A stretch of DNA of 64,000 nucleotides from Takakia lepidozioides (Eukaryota > Streptophyta > Takakiopsida > Takakiales > Takakiaceae): contig CM060733.1 of the NCBI GenBank assembly GCA_030704615.1, positions 75,058,907-75,122,906 on the forward strand, in the 5' to 3' direction. A program made the translations under genes and the position numbers. The notes under the pieces were generated by a model that did no database searches, was not told where the DNA came from, and was given only the letters and a program-made list of their open reading frames with translations. Position 1 is the stretch's first letter. Every line of letters begins with the position of its first letter. Below are positions 43,701 through 56,290 of this stretch, piece by piece.

Positions 43701-44704
43701 CATGGATGAATGTTGATAGGTGGGTAGCCTCAGGGTTCTAAGGATAGTAGTTTTTGGGAGTGAAAAAATGCACCTTGTAGGAAGTGAAGGGTTAAACCAG
43801 TGATATGAGATGAGAAACAACGAGTGGGAAGAAAGATGCGAGACTAATCCACGTGCAGGGCATCCTTCAGGGATCAGTCAATGTCAATTAGTCGGCTGAG
43901 CTTGCTAATGAAATAGATTCAAAGACAGACGACTGATGACTTTTACTCGGCTACCATGCCAAATTGCTGTCTCTGCAAACTTTCTCTAGGTATCCTCCTA
44001 CCAGAACCTTGAGTCTTGCTCTATTCTTCTCTGGTGTTCTATGTTGTCTGCACAGGGAATACACATGAGTAGCTGGGATTTTTCAGGCGGTGGTTATTTC
44101 GGACCAAAGAAGAGGACGAAGATTCTGAGACTTTGGGAAGGTTTTCCATTTGATTCGACACGGGTTTTCAGCTCAGGCACTATGGATGACTGGGGTGGGT
44201 CTTATCCCTACTAACCGCTTTTGGTTTCATATGTACTGTTTCGCTCTTTCTGGCATACACCACAAGTTTCCCCTTTTACTGTTGTTTGTCATTAGCTCTG
44301 AATGTAGCCTCATGCCTTGAAATCGCATGGCAGTTGTATGAGGGTTTTGTTTGTTTGTTCATGCAACTGTCGTGTAGAGGTGGTGGTGCTCACATTCGCC
44401 CCATGGAGGGAGTCTTCACTATATTCTGTACACGTAGAGACCTGTCCAGGTCATATTCTGTAGAACCGTAGTGATTGTGGCAAGGTTTGTGTTTGCCCTT
44501 GCAGCTACCGGACAGTGGCTGTGGGACACTCTCATCTTACTTTAGGGTTCAACTCTCATGAAGCAAAAGTTCTGACTAAACGATTTCCCGTCGCTCGTCC
44601 GTCCCCCGACAAAGACCACAAACCGGCCTCAAACATCTCACAAGGCAAACGAGGAGCAGCAAAGTACAGGTGATACACAAGAGACAAGGGGTATGCAAGT
44701 CTAG
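43701..44704. other. No confirmed gene; probable upstream region of PLP3
   Basis: A short open stretch from 44064 (MSSWDFSGGGYFGPKKRTK …) ends at a stop near 44210 and includes an ATG at 44181. The PLP3 reading frame needs an upstream first exon supplying its Met, and this stretch is a candidate, but no donor in the right phase could be fixed. Nothing else is recognised. Confidence 0.35.
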
Positions 44705-45756
44705 GCGGCCAATGGTTATCATTTCGTGTACAAGGACGTGGAGGGGACGAGTACGGAGTGGGATGATATACAGCGCAAGCTGGGAAATCTTCCCCCCAAG
44801 CCTGCCCCTGAGCGCCCAGCCCTATGGAGCCCAGCACCCGATGAGAAAGAGGTGCACAAGGACAAAGAATGGGTGGCCAACAAGTATGAAGACGAGCTCG
44901 AAGATTTGGCCGATGATCCCGATCTTGACGATGATCGTTTCCTCGAGGAATATCGGTCTGCCCCTTGAGAGAATGTACTTATAAGCCTTTGTTTGCCCTC
45001 GCCTTGGGAACATAGGCCCCGCACCCACTTGGGATGGAAACATAGGAAATAGGAACTACCTTTGTGAGGGGGCTCACTCCAGTAGTGTGACTTACCTTGG
45101 TATATACAATTAGTTTGGGCTTTCCAGATATCCTTTCGAAAGCCCTTCACACAAGCATCAAGCTGCTGTGTGTGAGTAGCCCAAAAGTTAAGACCTCAAC
45201 AGGGCCAGGGCTTTAGGCTCAGCCTCGAGGTTTTCAATGTTGGTGAACAGAGGTGCAAGAACCGTGTTGTTGATGTTCCTTAGAGGTTCACTCTCTGGCG
45301 AGAATACTTGGGACAATGTTTCAGAAAATGGAGCTCCCTTGAGAGAGTGTTGTTCAGTCATGTCCAGACTTGTCGAGTCCTAGATCATTTGGATCTAGTC
45401 GTGTGTTGTTTAACGACAGCATACATCTGGACATGGTCCAGCTCTTCAATATAGACACTAGCATTTACATAGTAACCTCACAAGTCCTGCAGTACTCAGA
45501 TTTGTGAACATGTATGCTTACAAATCTTGCAATTGCTTACAGAAAGTGTCATCATATGCAAGCAAGGCTTTGACCATAAGGTCCTTCCTACTTTCCACAG
45601 TTAGAGTAGAAACCTCCATAGATTCATACTGGAATACTCTAGTAGAGTCTATGTAAAAGTCATATGTTCCTGAAGAGGGGCACTCTCTGGTGAGAATCTC
45701 AGGCAATGCTAGAGAGAATGTACTCATAAGACGTTGTTTGCCGTAGCCTTGTGGCT

Positions 45757-45787
<31 letters not shown>

Positions 45788-46957
45788 TGAGCGGTCTGGT
45801 GACATTAATGCACTGTTTCTTGGTTGGGACATGGGGCAGAGCAGGAAGAAGCTTCTTGTTGAGCTGAGAGAGGTGGTCAAGAAGGTGCGCTTTGGATGGG
45901 TGCAACCCATCACAGGCTCTGACTTCATACGGGAGGTTTCACATGCACCCCCTGATGTATGGGTTGTTGTTCTCCTTTACAAGGATGGGTCAGCTCTCTC
46001 TCCTTGTCCCTCTATTCCACTTCAATACTTCTGCCCTTTATACCCTCTCATTCACCGTGTGTGGCAATGGGAAGCTGGGTTAGTAGGACCAGGCTGTAAT
46101 TGGGTGACAAAGTTCATAATTTTACTTGGATTCCATATGGTGTGCACATTCACCTAGAGACAGAACATGGATGGTTTGCAACAAAGCACCACCTATGAGG
46201 GTCTTTGGATATTAGTGTGCAGATGTTGCTTAGGAGGAACAAGTCTACCTCTATCTGTGGTTTCCATGGAGACAATGCAAACAAGCAGCAACTAAGGCAT
46301 GCACCCAGTCCCTCTACAAATTAAATTCAGTCCCTAAGGCAAGCAACAAAGCTGGGAAAAGAGCTCTTTATTTGTGTCTCCGCTCTCTGTTTTGCTCTTT
46401 TCTTTTCCCTGTTCACAGTGGTAGGATCTCTGACGTGTGTGAGTGCAGGGTTCCAGAGTGTAGCATGCTTGGGGCAGTGCCTAGATGAGCTGGCGGCGAA
46501 GTATCCAGGCACCAAATTTGTCAAAATTGTATCAACGGATTGCATCAAGGACTATCCAGACTTCAATCTCCCCACTGTTCTTGTCTATAACAACACCAAT
46601 GTGAAGGCCACCCTGGTGGGCCTACAAAAGCTTGGAGCCCGGCATTGCACATCTGAAGGTCAGCTATGAAACATTCTTTAATGTTTTCTTTGATGATAGG
46701 CTCTACAAATACATCCAAGGATCTGGTTCTGGGTTGATTGGGCACAAACTTCCAGTTACTCGGACTGGAATCATCCTGTTGTAAGGGTTCATTTACATGC
46801 ATTTGATGTTGCGTTCACTCTTTGTCAAATTGGGCCTGTCCTCACAGCTCCGGGGGTTGATGACACAGCTGTTACAGAGAAAGTTCGACAAGACTTTCTT
46901 GAAAAGATGATTTCAAAACATGAGCAAGAAGAGGGTAATCAATCTGAGGATGATTGA
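44705..46957 (+). CDS. PLP3: PLP3-type phosducin-like protein (thioredoxin-fold cochaperone)
   Basis: Exons: 44705-44955 (GYHFVYKDVEG … WDDIQRKLGNLPPKP … LDDDRFLEEY), 45845-45988 (KKLLVELREVVKKVRFG … REVSHAPPDVWVVVLLYKDG), ~46449-46665 (CLDELAAKYPGTKFVKIVST, LPTVLVYNNTNVKATLVG), and a last exon ending at 46957 (VAFTLCQIGPVLTAPG … SKHEQEEGNQSEDD). The phosducin-like family assists CCT chaperonin folding; plant PLP3 proteins act in beta-tubulin folding. In exon 3 the frame shifts by one base at GGGG 46471-46474 (GVPECSML in one frame, QCLDELA in the next). The first exon with the start codon and the exact last acceptor are not fixed. Intron 1 holds LINE fragments. Confidence 0.85.
44969..45340 (-). 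mobile_element. LINE 3' fragment in the first visible PLP3 intron
   Basis: The minus strand encodes KGFRKDIWKAQTNCIYQGKS then YWSEPPHKGSSY-like residues, matching the C terminus of the LINE at 49179-50180 (KGFLEDIWKTRINSLYGGKS). It starts next to GAGAATGTACTTATAAGCC and its similarity fades near 45340. Diverged and frame-broken, so an older insertion. Confidence 0.75.
45719..45786 (-). mobile_element. Short LINE 3'-end fragment followed by (GA)n
   Basis: TGTACTCATAAGACGTTGTT and GCCGTAGCCTTGTGGC (45719-45754) match the terminal ~36 bp of the LINE family. A GA microsatellite of about 30 bp runs directly on (45755-45786). Confidence 0.65.
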
Positions 46958-48697
46958 TCCATAATTCCCCATGTATCTTCCAGTGAATTTTGTGTTGATA
47001 GATATGAATAAAATCCTGTCTTTCAGGCAATGACACTTCTCAGGTTGCATTTCAAACTGCAGTGTCACATGAAATATCACCAGACTATGTGCAGCCCTTT
47101 CCTCCGATTTCATTAATAGCAGCCAGAATTTAGTAAGAGGTGAACTTCTTGCCCAAGTATTCTCCCGGATTGAGAGTAATAGCCGGAGGAAAAAATTAAA
47201 ACATGGGGGAAAGTACTTTACCTGTCATGAATATGGCTGAGTGAGGCAAATTCTTTCAATGCCCTGGAATGTGATATTTCATCATTTCCTGGGGCACAAT
47301 GCGGCATATGGGGAATGTTATCTAGATTGGAAGGTAGTCAAACTTGCAAATTTTCAGCTAGATTAAAGAGGATATCAGTCACCTCTTAAGCAGGCAAGTT
47401 ACCCAGCCAATGTCGATTCAGGTTATCTCCCAACTAGGGGTAGCATGACAACTATGCAGGCAAACCAGGCACAGGCACATGCACAGCCACCGCATATTCA
47501 ACCTTACTTTGCCTGCAGACTAGGGGACCACCTACAGTGTGGCTGTCAGTGTTGTGAACCACCAGGCAATCTTCCCTTCTGGAAACCAACTCTCATCTGG
47601 GCTCTGTTTAACCAGATGTTGGATCTGCTTGTGTATATTCAAAACTAATATGCCACTGAATGCGTTAGTCACTCACAAATCATTGTTGACATTTGCAAAT
47701 GATACTCCCTCACTGCCCACCTTGTAATGGGCATGGAAGGGGGAGGGGTGAGAGCAGCAGGCACCAGCTATGTGTTGAAAAGTGCTTCCTCTCATACAGA
47801 TCAAGCAGGCTCTCAAAGTAGTGATGCCAAGCTTTCATTTTGTCTCTTCTTGGTCTTAACTTATGAAACCAACTAGAGCATGGGACAATCCTTGCAAAGT
47901 CACTTTCCTTTGGAGCATCAAACTACCAGAGATTAATTTGAACTGGAATGTAAAAGAGCATCTCTGCAGGTGAGATAGCGTTTTAGTATTGCACATGCAT
48001 CCCAAGCAACAGACTGCACTTCACATGCTTAAGTTTTGTAATGTGTGATGTATCTACAAGCCATCCATCATGTCAGTTGATGAGGAAGCCAACCAAAAAC
48101 TTCCCTTTGATTTGGAATTCTGAATTCAAACTGGGTCCATGGAACACAGCACTTCCTTGGAGTGGTGTTAAGCTCTTCAATAGCATGTTGGATTCAGTGT
48201 GAACCCCTCCAGTGTCAGCCCCTTACTCCCATCTGAGACTGATTGCACTAAGTTGCCTTCATTTTCTGCAGTGGTTCCATTTCGCCCCAGTCAATTGCCA
48301 TGAAAGTTGTCACTGGAGATTCCTGCGAATGTTCTGCAGAGGATACTCTGGTCACTTCTGTGGTCTTCTACTTGCTAGGCATTTGCACAGCTGTCCCCTG
48401 CCTTCAGTCGCAGTCCATTACCTCCCACTTCATGACAACCTTAGGTGGGTAGAATGCTTGCTTTCATGTTCTCACAAACTCCAGGCCACAGAACTCGCCT
48501 GCTCCTCCCATATCTGTTCGAATGATGGCTGGATTGCGGCAATTCTGTTCTTTGCCCTAAATTTGTATCTCCAACATTGTCATCATCTATTTCTCCATCT
48601 ATGCCGAAGGTCGACCATTACCCCAGCCGGTAAAGAAAATGTGATGAATCCTGTGAAAATAAGCACCCACTCTTGAAGGCATGGAAGGCATGAATGG
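46958..48697. other. No gene recognised
   Basis: Intergenic sequence between two convergent genes (PLP3 on +, the PPR gene on -). Short open frames show no domains. The PPR gene's 3' UTR must lie in the right part. Confidence 0.5.
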
Positions 48698-51600
48698 CTA
48701 AGTCATTGAGCCCACTGAGAGATCACCATTTGACGTCCCATCTAGAGAGCCTTCACCTGACTCATTATCTGTAGATCCTTGGTCCAGCATGGCCTCTTCA
48801 CCTGACTCAATATCTACAGACACTTGGTCCAGCCCTTTCTGTAACCCTCCTTCACCACCCTCTTTAAACCTTCTTTGGGCTTTTTCAACCACCTCACGAG
48901 CTGCCAATAATCGAACATCCTCTTCAGGCACCTTGCGCCGCTGCACAATTTAACAGACATGGTAGGTAAGGTTGATATAAGGTGCTGTAGTCACCAATTC
49001 ATGAACAAACTTGCATAGACAACATTATTTGTATACCTGCAAAGCGCTACAATAAGCAAGTGTTGCTCTGAATGAAGGCTTCAGACCGCGCTTTAGCATC
49101 ATGTCCCATATCAGGTTAGCCGTCGAGAAATCCCCTTGCTGCAGCACAAAAAAACCACGTCACTTGTGATTGCATAGATTGTACTCATAAGACGTTGTTT
49201 GCCGTAGCCTTGTGGCCATTGACCCCGCGCCCGGTTTGAGCGGGAACAAAAGGGACAGAACCTACCTCTGTAAGGGGCTGACGTTGGTAGTAAGACTTAC
49301 CTCCATATAAAGAATTAATCCGGGTTTTCCAGATATCCTCTAGAAATCCCTTCACACAAGCATCAATCTGCTGTGTGTGATTTGCCCAAAAACTAGGCCT
49401 CAGGAGGGCCTGGGCTTTTGGCTCAGCCTCGAGACTTTCAAAGTTGGTAAACAGGGGTACAGGCACAATTCCCTTAATAGATTTGAAGAGAGCGTCTCTT
49501 TGGTGAGAGAACCCCGGACAGTGTATCAGAAAATGAATACTGTCTTCAGATTGCCCACACAACGGGCAATTGCACTCTCCCTTTCCTCTCTGCTTCTGTT
49601 TGCTGTTCAAAGGTAGGCTTCCTGCCCTGAGTTTAAATTTCAGTCTAGTGCCGAGAGTGGGTAGACCCTTGAGGTCATCCAAGATGTCCTCCCCCATGTC
49701 ACAGACTAGAAACAAGTTCAGGGAAGTTTTCTGCCTAACTTCATTTTCATCAGACAATCTCATGGCAACAGACATGGCTGAGGACACTACAGCCTCTAAG
49801 TCAGATTTATCCAGCAGGGTCAAGACTTGCGGATCCAGGTCCAGGTCCTTGAGGATCTCTTCTACTCTCTTCTGCCAGGACTTAGCCTGTTTGACAGGGC
49901 GATCCTGTTTCCAAGATATAGAGTCGATTAATTTAGGATATCTGGTGTTGGGCATATGTTGCAGCTGACCCCACCATCTGACCTTGAATTCATCTCGTCG
50001 GGAGCTTAAGGACGGAATGCCAAACTCACCCCGAACATCCACATTGGCTGTTTTGGAGCATGCTGACATACACTCCTTAAGCACCCCCACTTGAATGGAT
50101 TCTAGAGACTTAGCCTGGTTGGAGTTATCAACCCATATAGCAGATCCGTACTCCAAGGCAGGTCTAATAACGCGTCAATATGTGATTGCATAGAAAGATA
50201 GTGGAGCATGGATAAGCCTCAGCCTAGTGAGGAAAGAGATAGTGAGACTGAATGTTGCAGTCTTGTCGAAGACAGATGGACAGAGGTGTGTACTCATAAT
50301 GCTGTAGCCTTTGTGGGAATAGGCTCCCTACACAGTTTGGACTGGGCAAAGAAGAGAGCAGGGACAGAAGACAGCAGCAGTCAACTAGTTTGGGAGGTAG
50401 GGGAAGATGTACTACGATGGTAGGCTACATGACAGTAGAGTGAAGCCTGATGTTCAGATAACCATATTTCTGAAGTAAGAGACTGGTGCACTTTTCCAGG
50501 GCTGCCTACAATCTATGAGCACATCCATGCCATTTCATGTGTGAAAGCAGGCAAGAAGAAAACCACTTACCATTTCATTCGAGGCAAGCATGAGGAGGTT
50601 GCCTCCAAGTACAGTGTTGAGAAAGTATCCCCTTTCGTCCATTTTATGCTGTGGACCAAAATCACACATCACATGACATACCAAACTGTCTCTGGAGAAT
50701 TTTCCTAGCCATTCAGGCAACGCTTGCTCATTCTATATACAAGGATCAAGAGGTGCATGTGCAGAGTTAGTGTCTGCAATGACTGCCACAACAAGTCAGA
50801 ACATACCAAAAGCCTGTCAGCTGCATCCATACCCTCTGGGCTGAGTTTGACAATACAGCCTTGAATGAGAGTCTGTACCCCCATAGATACATCTGATTTC
50901 ATTAGCCAACTCCAAGAATAGTGAAAATGATTGTACAGTGAAGCAATGTTAACAGGAAGACACAACAAGCAACATTTGTGAAGTACACGAACGCAATTCT
51001 AGTTCTCTTCTGACAGCCGAAGTCTTCTGGTGACGACAGCTGTGAAGTATCCAATTTGCAGAAGACACATGTTACTTCCAATCAACTAGATAACACAACA
51101 ACCCTTGAAATAGATGGATCCCTACTGCTCAAGATAACCCAAAAAGTTTGGGCAGCAAGAGTGAAGTACAGACAGATGCCAAACATCACTGACAATGTAG
51201 ATATTCACTTTTGGTTTCTGCCCAGTTTGTCCATTTGGGGGATTTTGCGAAGTAGGTACCTAATGCTGGAGGTAACTCCAAACTAAAAAAAAAGACCCAA
51301 AACTTGAGACAGGATGCAGTACAACAAAGGGAAAAAAGACTCACAATGTACAGATTCAGTGTTGGCTGCTTTCCACTTTCGACATATCTATCAAACACTA
51401 TTAGGGCATTTTCCAGTTCCCCTTGTGATAAATAACACCTGCAGTTCCCACGAACATTCCTCTCAGTTTCACAAACTGCCATGGTCTGCTAAATGCAGCT
51501 GTCGTGGTTATCCAACAAACAGCTAATGTATCTGCCACCTCTTATTCTTTAGATTTGCATTAAAGATGAGTAACAGCCAACACCGACATGCTATTTTGGC

Positions 51601-54600
51601 CTTACTTGATGAGTTCAGTCAAACAACCCGCATCAACTTGGTGCCCATCACGCTCCAGCATATCCATGATCGTCTTCACGGCCTGCAATCACTGGGTCAA
51701 TATGCTCTCATGATGTATCTCCAACACGCAATGTGAAAAATTCACAACTTCAATCTGGAAGCTCATGAAGGTGTAAACTAAAGGATTTGCAGGCAGGAGA
51801 TTGGCTAAACAAATATACAAATGATGCACTGCCCTGGTACCTTTGGCAGATGAGTCAGAAAACTGTAGCTTATGTAGAGAGTGTTGCAAGCAAAAGAAGC
51901 TCAGTCTACTGAAGAATTGAGCCACTGCAGGGATGAGAATGTACACTTGACAAAAGGAAAGTAATTGGTTGTCTTTAGCCTTGATACCCACCTCAGTGTT
52001 GCCAAGTTCACTGCAGGCACGCAAAGCAGTAAAGTAGACATTGAGGTGACGATTAACGTAACTACGTGTAGGTTGAAGTTCACCCCCAGTCACAAGGTTT
52101 GCAAGCTCATCCTCAAATTCATCACGCCCTTCACCCTCTGCAACACCTGTATCACATCTCTTCGATTGCTTAAGCAGCTCAAATATCTGCAACAGACCAC
52201 ACAACCTTGTACTGTCAACCACCGCACACTATCTTTGCCACGTAAACTACAATGAATTGCAGTAAAATAGTAAATTAAATGTAAGAACCTTGAGGAAGTT
52301 CTCTTCAATGACAGGGCGCTTATTCTTGTACGCTGTGATAAGTGCACTGTAGCAAGAACTGTTCAAAGTCAGGCCACACGCTGCCATCCTCCGCACCACT
52401 CCGTACCTGCACCGATTCATGACAGAGATCATATCCACTGTCAATAGATGGGAGTTCACAGATGCCCTTGTCGTCCATGCTACACGGTATGGCAAAGCAA
52501 AATCCCCAGCCTTATTGCTGACCAGGCTTATCGAGCACTTGGGCAAAGCTTGAAACAAGCCCAAATATGGCTGACAGAAGATCTTTCTCTCACCTTCTAA
52601 GCGTGTCCTAGCTACAGTGCTACATAGTCAGTGTAAATTGTCTCGACTATACATGAGGGCCGTGGCCCTATCCTAGTCTTGCTCATCGCTGGATGGAGGA
52701 AGATAAATACCCTTCCAAGGGTGTATTATAGGTAGAGTTGACAGGACATTGTCGATATCTCTTTTGAAGCTACTGCTCTTATGCAAGAGGGGTGATGAGG
52801 GATAACATACGCTTCCTCTACGCGGCCAGCGATGCCACATGCATTTAATAGTGCAAGAAATGTACGATGCTTTGGCTGAATTCCAGCTGTCTCCATCTCC
52901 TCAGCTACCTGGTAGGATAACCCATGTCAAATAAATCCAAAAGCCACACCCAATAACTCCAGTCATATGTCAGGCAGAGAAGAAATTCGCTGATGAAATA
53001 CAAGCATCCACTCTGTTCATTTTGTGTGCCCATCGATTCCCAAGAGTATATTAGCAGCTGTAATAGAGGACCACTCAAATCCACGATTGAGCCAACACCA
53101 AGTCACCATGTGTGACCAACCCTTCAGCTGCAACAATATATACATGTGAACAAAGTCCAAGCATTACAAACATATCAACCTGTGTCTTGTCCTTCCTTGC
53201 AATCTTTGGTCAGTGATCCACCCACCTCAAGAACCTTTCAAGTGCCAAAACTCAAAAGGCCAAGCCAGCCTACTGACATTATATGATCATGATGCACATC
53301 GAAGGAACTAGACATGACCCTTCCATGGACTATTTACAAGGACGAAGGATACAAAAGAAATGAAACCTGAAAAGCACGATCAGTTTGGTTGCAGCGACCA
53401 CATGTCGCAATTACACAGTTGTACAAGACGATCTGTACAACAACCAATCCGTCATGGTCTATCAGACTAGCACACAGTGAGAAAAATAACCTTCCACACA
53501 ACATAAAATCAACAGGATGGTGATTGGAATCAAATGCTTCCCCTTAATTGTCAAAACCATTACACATGAAGTATGCTAGAACTCCTCAAACCCCTACCCA
53601 TCTGTTGAAGAGAAGAGGAATAGCACTTACATCAGGGGCCAGACCCATGGTTTTCATTTCATTGAAGAAGTACATGGCATCCTGCAGCCGGTTGCCCTTC
53701 ATGCAGCCGATGATAAGGGTGTGAAAAGTATCACGCACAGGCTGTACTCCATCTATTTGCATATCCTCATACACATCACGCATCAAGTATGGTCTGCAAC
53801 CAACCCTCATTGCAGGCAACACTCAGACTCACTCGCACTAGTAAAAAGTTTTTCAAGTTTAGAATGACTATGTCACCAGCGATTGTTCTTAAGTGCTATC
53901 AACAGCAAGTTACTCCCTGACAGTCATCGCATTGGTTCTTTCAAAAAAGAAGACCATAGAGGGAAAAGGGTGGTGACCCTGTGTTCATAGAATCCTGTGT
54001 GGGTGGGGGAAGGGGGGAGAGGGTGGGAGAGCAACAGGGACTACTGACCAAACCAATGAGGCACCCAAATCAACTGTTCCAATTATTCCTCTACAAGAAC
54101 CACTAGGGAGGCACAGCAATTGTTGTGAGAGCCTAGTCATTTCTAGACTCACATTTAAGAGGTATAAAATGAGATTACACAGCAAGGTAAAGAAGAGCTT
54201 CCAAAGATGAAACCAAAGGCACCAGGAAAAAACACCAAGGAAAGTCAAGTCACACAGAAGATAAGTGACAAAAAGAGGAAAGAAACCAGAAAGATTGTAA
54301 GAGAGTGGACCAACTGTATCCTGTATAACACAGTTACCAGCAATTATGATCCCTACAGACTTTCCATCAATTTCGTGATAGAGGGTGTCAACACCGGACA
54401 GACTCAGCAAGGACATAGGTATAGCATCAAAAGAAAAAGAAAAATTACCAGACTTCAACACAGATAGGAAGAAGAGAGGGAGAGGCAGACATAACCTAGC
54501 TAACTGTCATAGCTTAGTTATTTGTAACCCAGCTTGACAATATACAGTCCAACCTTTCTCTCATGAAGCAATATGGGTGTGTGAGGTAGGCAGCAATTCA

Positions 54601-55376
54601 TTGCAAAAAGTTGGCATGGAGAAAACACTTACCGCCTGCGCTGATTGATTTCTGACAGAACCTTGTTGTATTCAAGAATGTTGTTCGCATAATTCCCGTT
54701 AACAGAAGCTGGCGATGCCAAGGTTCCAGTTGTGTATAACTGGCATTTCTGTCCTGTGCCCACGGCACTTCCATCTTGCCAAGCCCGTCTCCGATCGAAC
54801 TCTGTGGCCAAGCTAATTGTAAGAGCAAACAACAAACCCTACCTGCTGCATCGTAATATAGCAACCCTGTCCATGGGACAAGTTACAGCGAAGCTTGTCT
54901 GCAGATTAGCACTCATAAACACCTCTACACCTGGAAAAGCACTACGATAAGTCATAGCCCTTTGCCACTTCTTAAGTGATCTCCATCTTTCAAGCGTCAC
55001 CATTCGCTCGTCACTTGAGGTTAGTATATGTCTTTTCAAGATTCTTAAACGTTTAACATTGTATGATAGTCATAACGGAACCACACCTGGCACAAACAAG
55101 CATGCGTCATTAGGGTGTCTGTAGACTCCAGGGTCACCATCTCTTTACATGAAATGCGATTATGAAGTAAACCGCAGCGATGGAAAAGGAGATGACGTTT
55201 ATTTTCCAGAAAGGCAGCTGATATGCGGAGCACAGCAGATCAAGCATAACAATCGGAACAAGCATGGGACGCAGGAAAGAGAAATGTGAGAGCGTACCGT
55301 AACTAGCAGGAGCTGCAGGCCACTGGCGTAATACCGCCCGTCGCAGTGCGCTGGCGGAGAGACGCCCCCCCGCCAT
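48698..55376 (-). CDS. Multi-exon mitochondrial-type P-class PPR protein (At4g35850-like)
   Basis: About a dozen short exons read on the minus strand. A start at 55376 (MAGGRLSASALRRAVLRQW) looks like a targeting presequence. Then ~54832-54635 (NILEYNKVLSEINQRRR), 53800-53631 (DVYEDMQIDGVQPVRDTFHT), 52910-52811, 52410-52291 (GLTLNSSCYSALITAYKNKR), 52195-51995, 51690-51605, 51470-51345 (CYLSQGELENALIVFDRYVE), ~50890-50810, ~50650-50572 (DERGYFLNTVLGGNLLMLA), ~49140-49040 (DFSTANLIWDMMLKRGLKPS) and a last exon to 48698 with an acidic tail holding two LDQ-S-D-ESGE units. From memory, the order and phrases match the Arabidopsis mitochondrial PPR protein At4g35850. Some exon edges are approximate. 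Confidence 0.75.
49165..49178. repeat. LINE target-site duplication, left copy
   Basis: TGTGATTGCATAGA, repeated exactly at 50181-50194 on the other side of the LINE. Confidence 0.9.
49179..50180 (-). mobile_element. 5'-truncated LINE in an intron of the PPR gene
   Basis: A minus frame (50156-49185, 323 codons) encodes the C-terminal part of a LINE ORF2: MEYGSAIWVDNSNQAKSLES, FKVRWWGQLQHMPNTRYPKL, a zinc-binding CPLCGQSEDSIHFLIHCPGF and a final KGFLEDIWKTRINSLYGGKS. The insertion is flanked by an exact 14-bp duplication (TGTGATTGCATAGA). It begins inside ORF2, so it is 5' truncated, and its 3' end (…CTTATGAGTACA) has no poly-A. The frame is open across the whole insertion, which suggests recent arrival. 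Confidence 0.92.
50181..50194. repeat. LINE target-site duplication, right copy
   Basis: TGTGATTGCATAGA, identical to 49165-49178. It marks the truncated 5' end of the LINE. Confidence 0.9.
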
Positions 55377-56038
55377 ATTCTTAGCTTCAATCCAGGACAG
55401 GAATTGCAGATCTGAGAATGGTGATCCGATACACCTTAGTGTGAAGATGCTCAATTAAACAGTGGCCGCTCTGGTTCCCCTCCTTGTAAGCATTGCAATC
55501 TTCCTGCCTTCTATGACAAAATAACATTACCTTTCTGGCTTTTCCTTTCTATACTCCAACCTTGCAATCAAAAGTAGGAAACAAAACGGGGGATGCTTGC
55601 AACTGCAGTCTTCCAGCCTGGCACGATCAACCCCTAAACCCCTCCTCTGCACAATTCAGCCTCGCGTGAAGATGGAGGGTTAATGGATGAAAGCTGTCAG
55701 ATGCTGCACGTAAGGATATCCATCCTGTCAACATTCCACTGGTAAATGTTGTGATAGTGTGCACTTTGGAAGCACATTTACACATCAAAAAAATAAAAAC
55801 TACTAGCCATCTAAGGCCCTGGCCGCACCAAGTTGTTAGCTGGCAGCCCTGTTAAAGGCCTGCTAGTTGCATGTTAGATATTTAGCCGATGAGCAGCCGC
55901 ACCAACGGTTACAGTAACTACGTATAGCTACTGATAAGGTTAGACGTGCAGTTGCCCGACGTGCTCGCGCAGGATCCCTTGGACTCTGGAGTGAAGGGGA
56001 TGCTCCCCGCGCAGCTACAAGCAGGCGAATGAAGTCAA

Positions 56039-56209
56039 GAAGTCATCCTTCTTCCTCTCTCACTACGCCCATTGTCTTTCGACTGTCAAGACGTAGAAGT
56101 CCTCCTTCTTTCTCTCTCATTATGCCCATTGTCTTTCGGCTGTCATGACGTAAAAGTCCTCCTTCTTCCTCTCTCATTAGGCCCACTGTCTTTCGGCTGT
56201 CATGACGTC
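56039..56209. repeat. Three tandem 57-bp units
   Basis: Units at about 56039, 56096 and 56153 share AAGTC(A/C)TCCTTCTT(C/T)CTCTCTCA(C/T)TA-type starts and CATTGTCTTTCGGCTGTCAT-type ends, closing with GACGTA/GACGTC. They lie just upstream of the trihelix-like gene and could be promoter repeats. Confidence 0.85.
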
Positions 56210-56290
56210 TATAACGTCGTCTGAGGCGGGTCTTGTCAGTGTGGAGCCTTCCGAAATTCAGAGTACGACCGAAGAATAAGGCGAGGTTGG

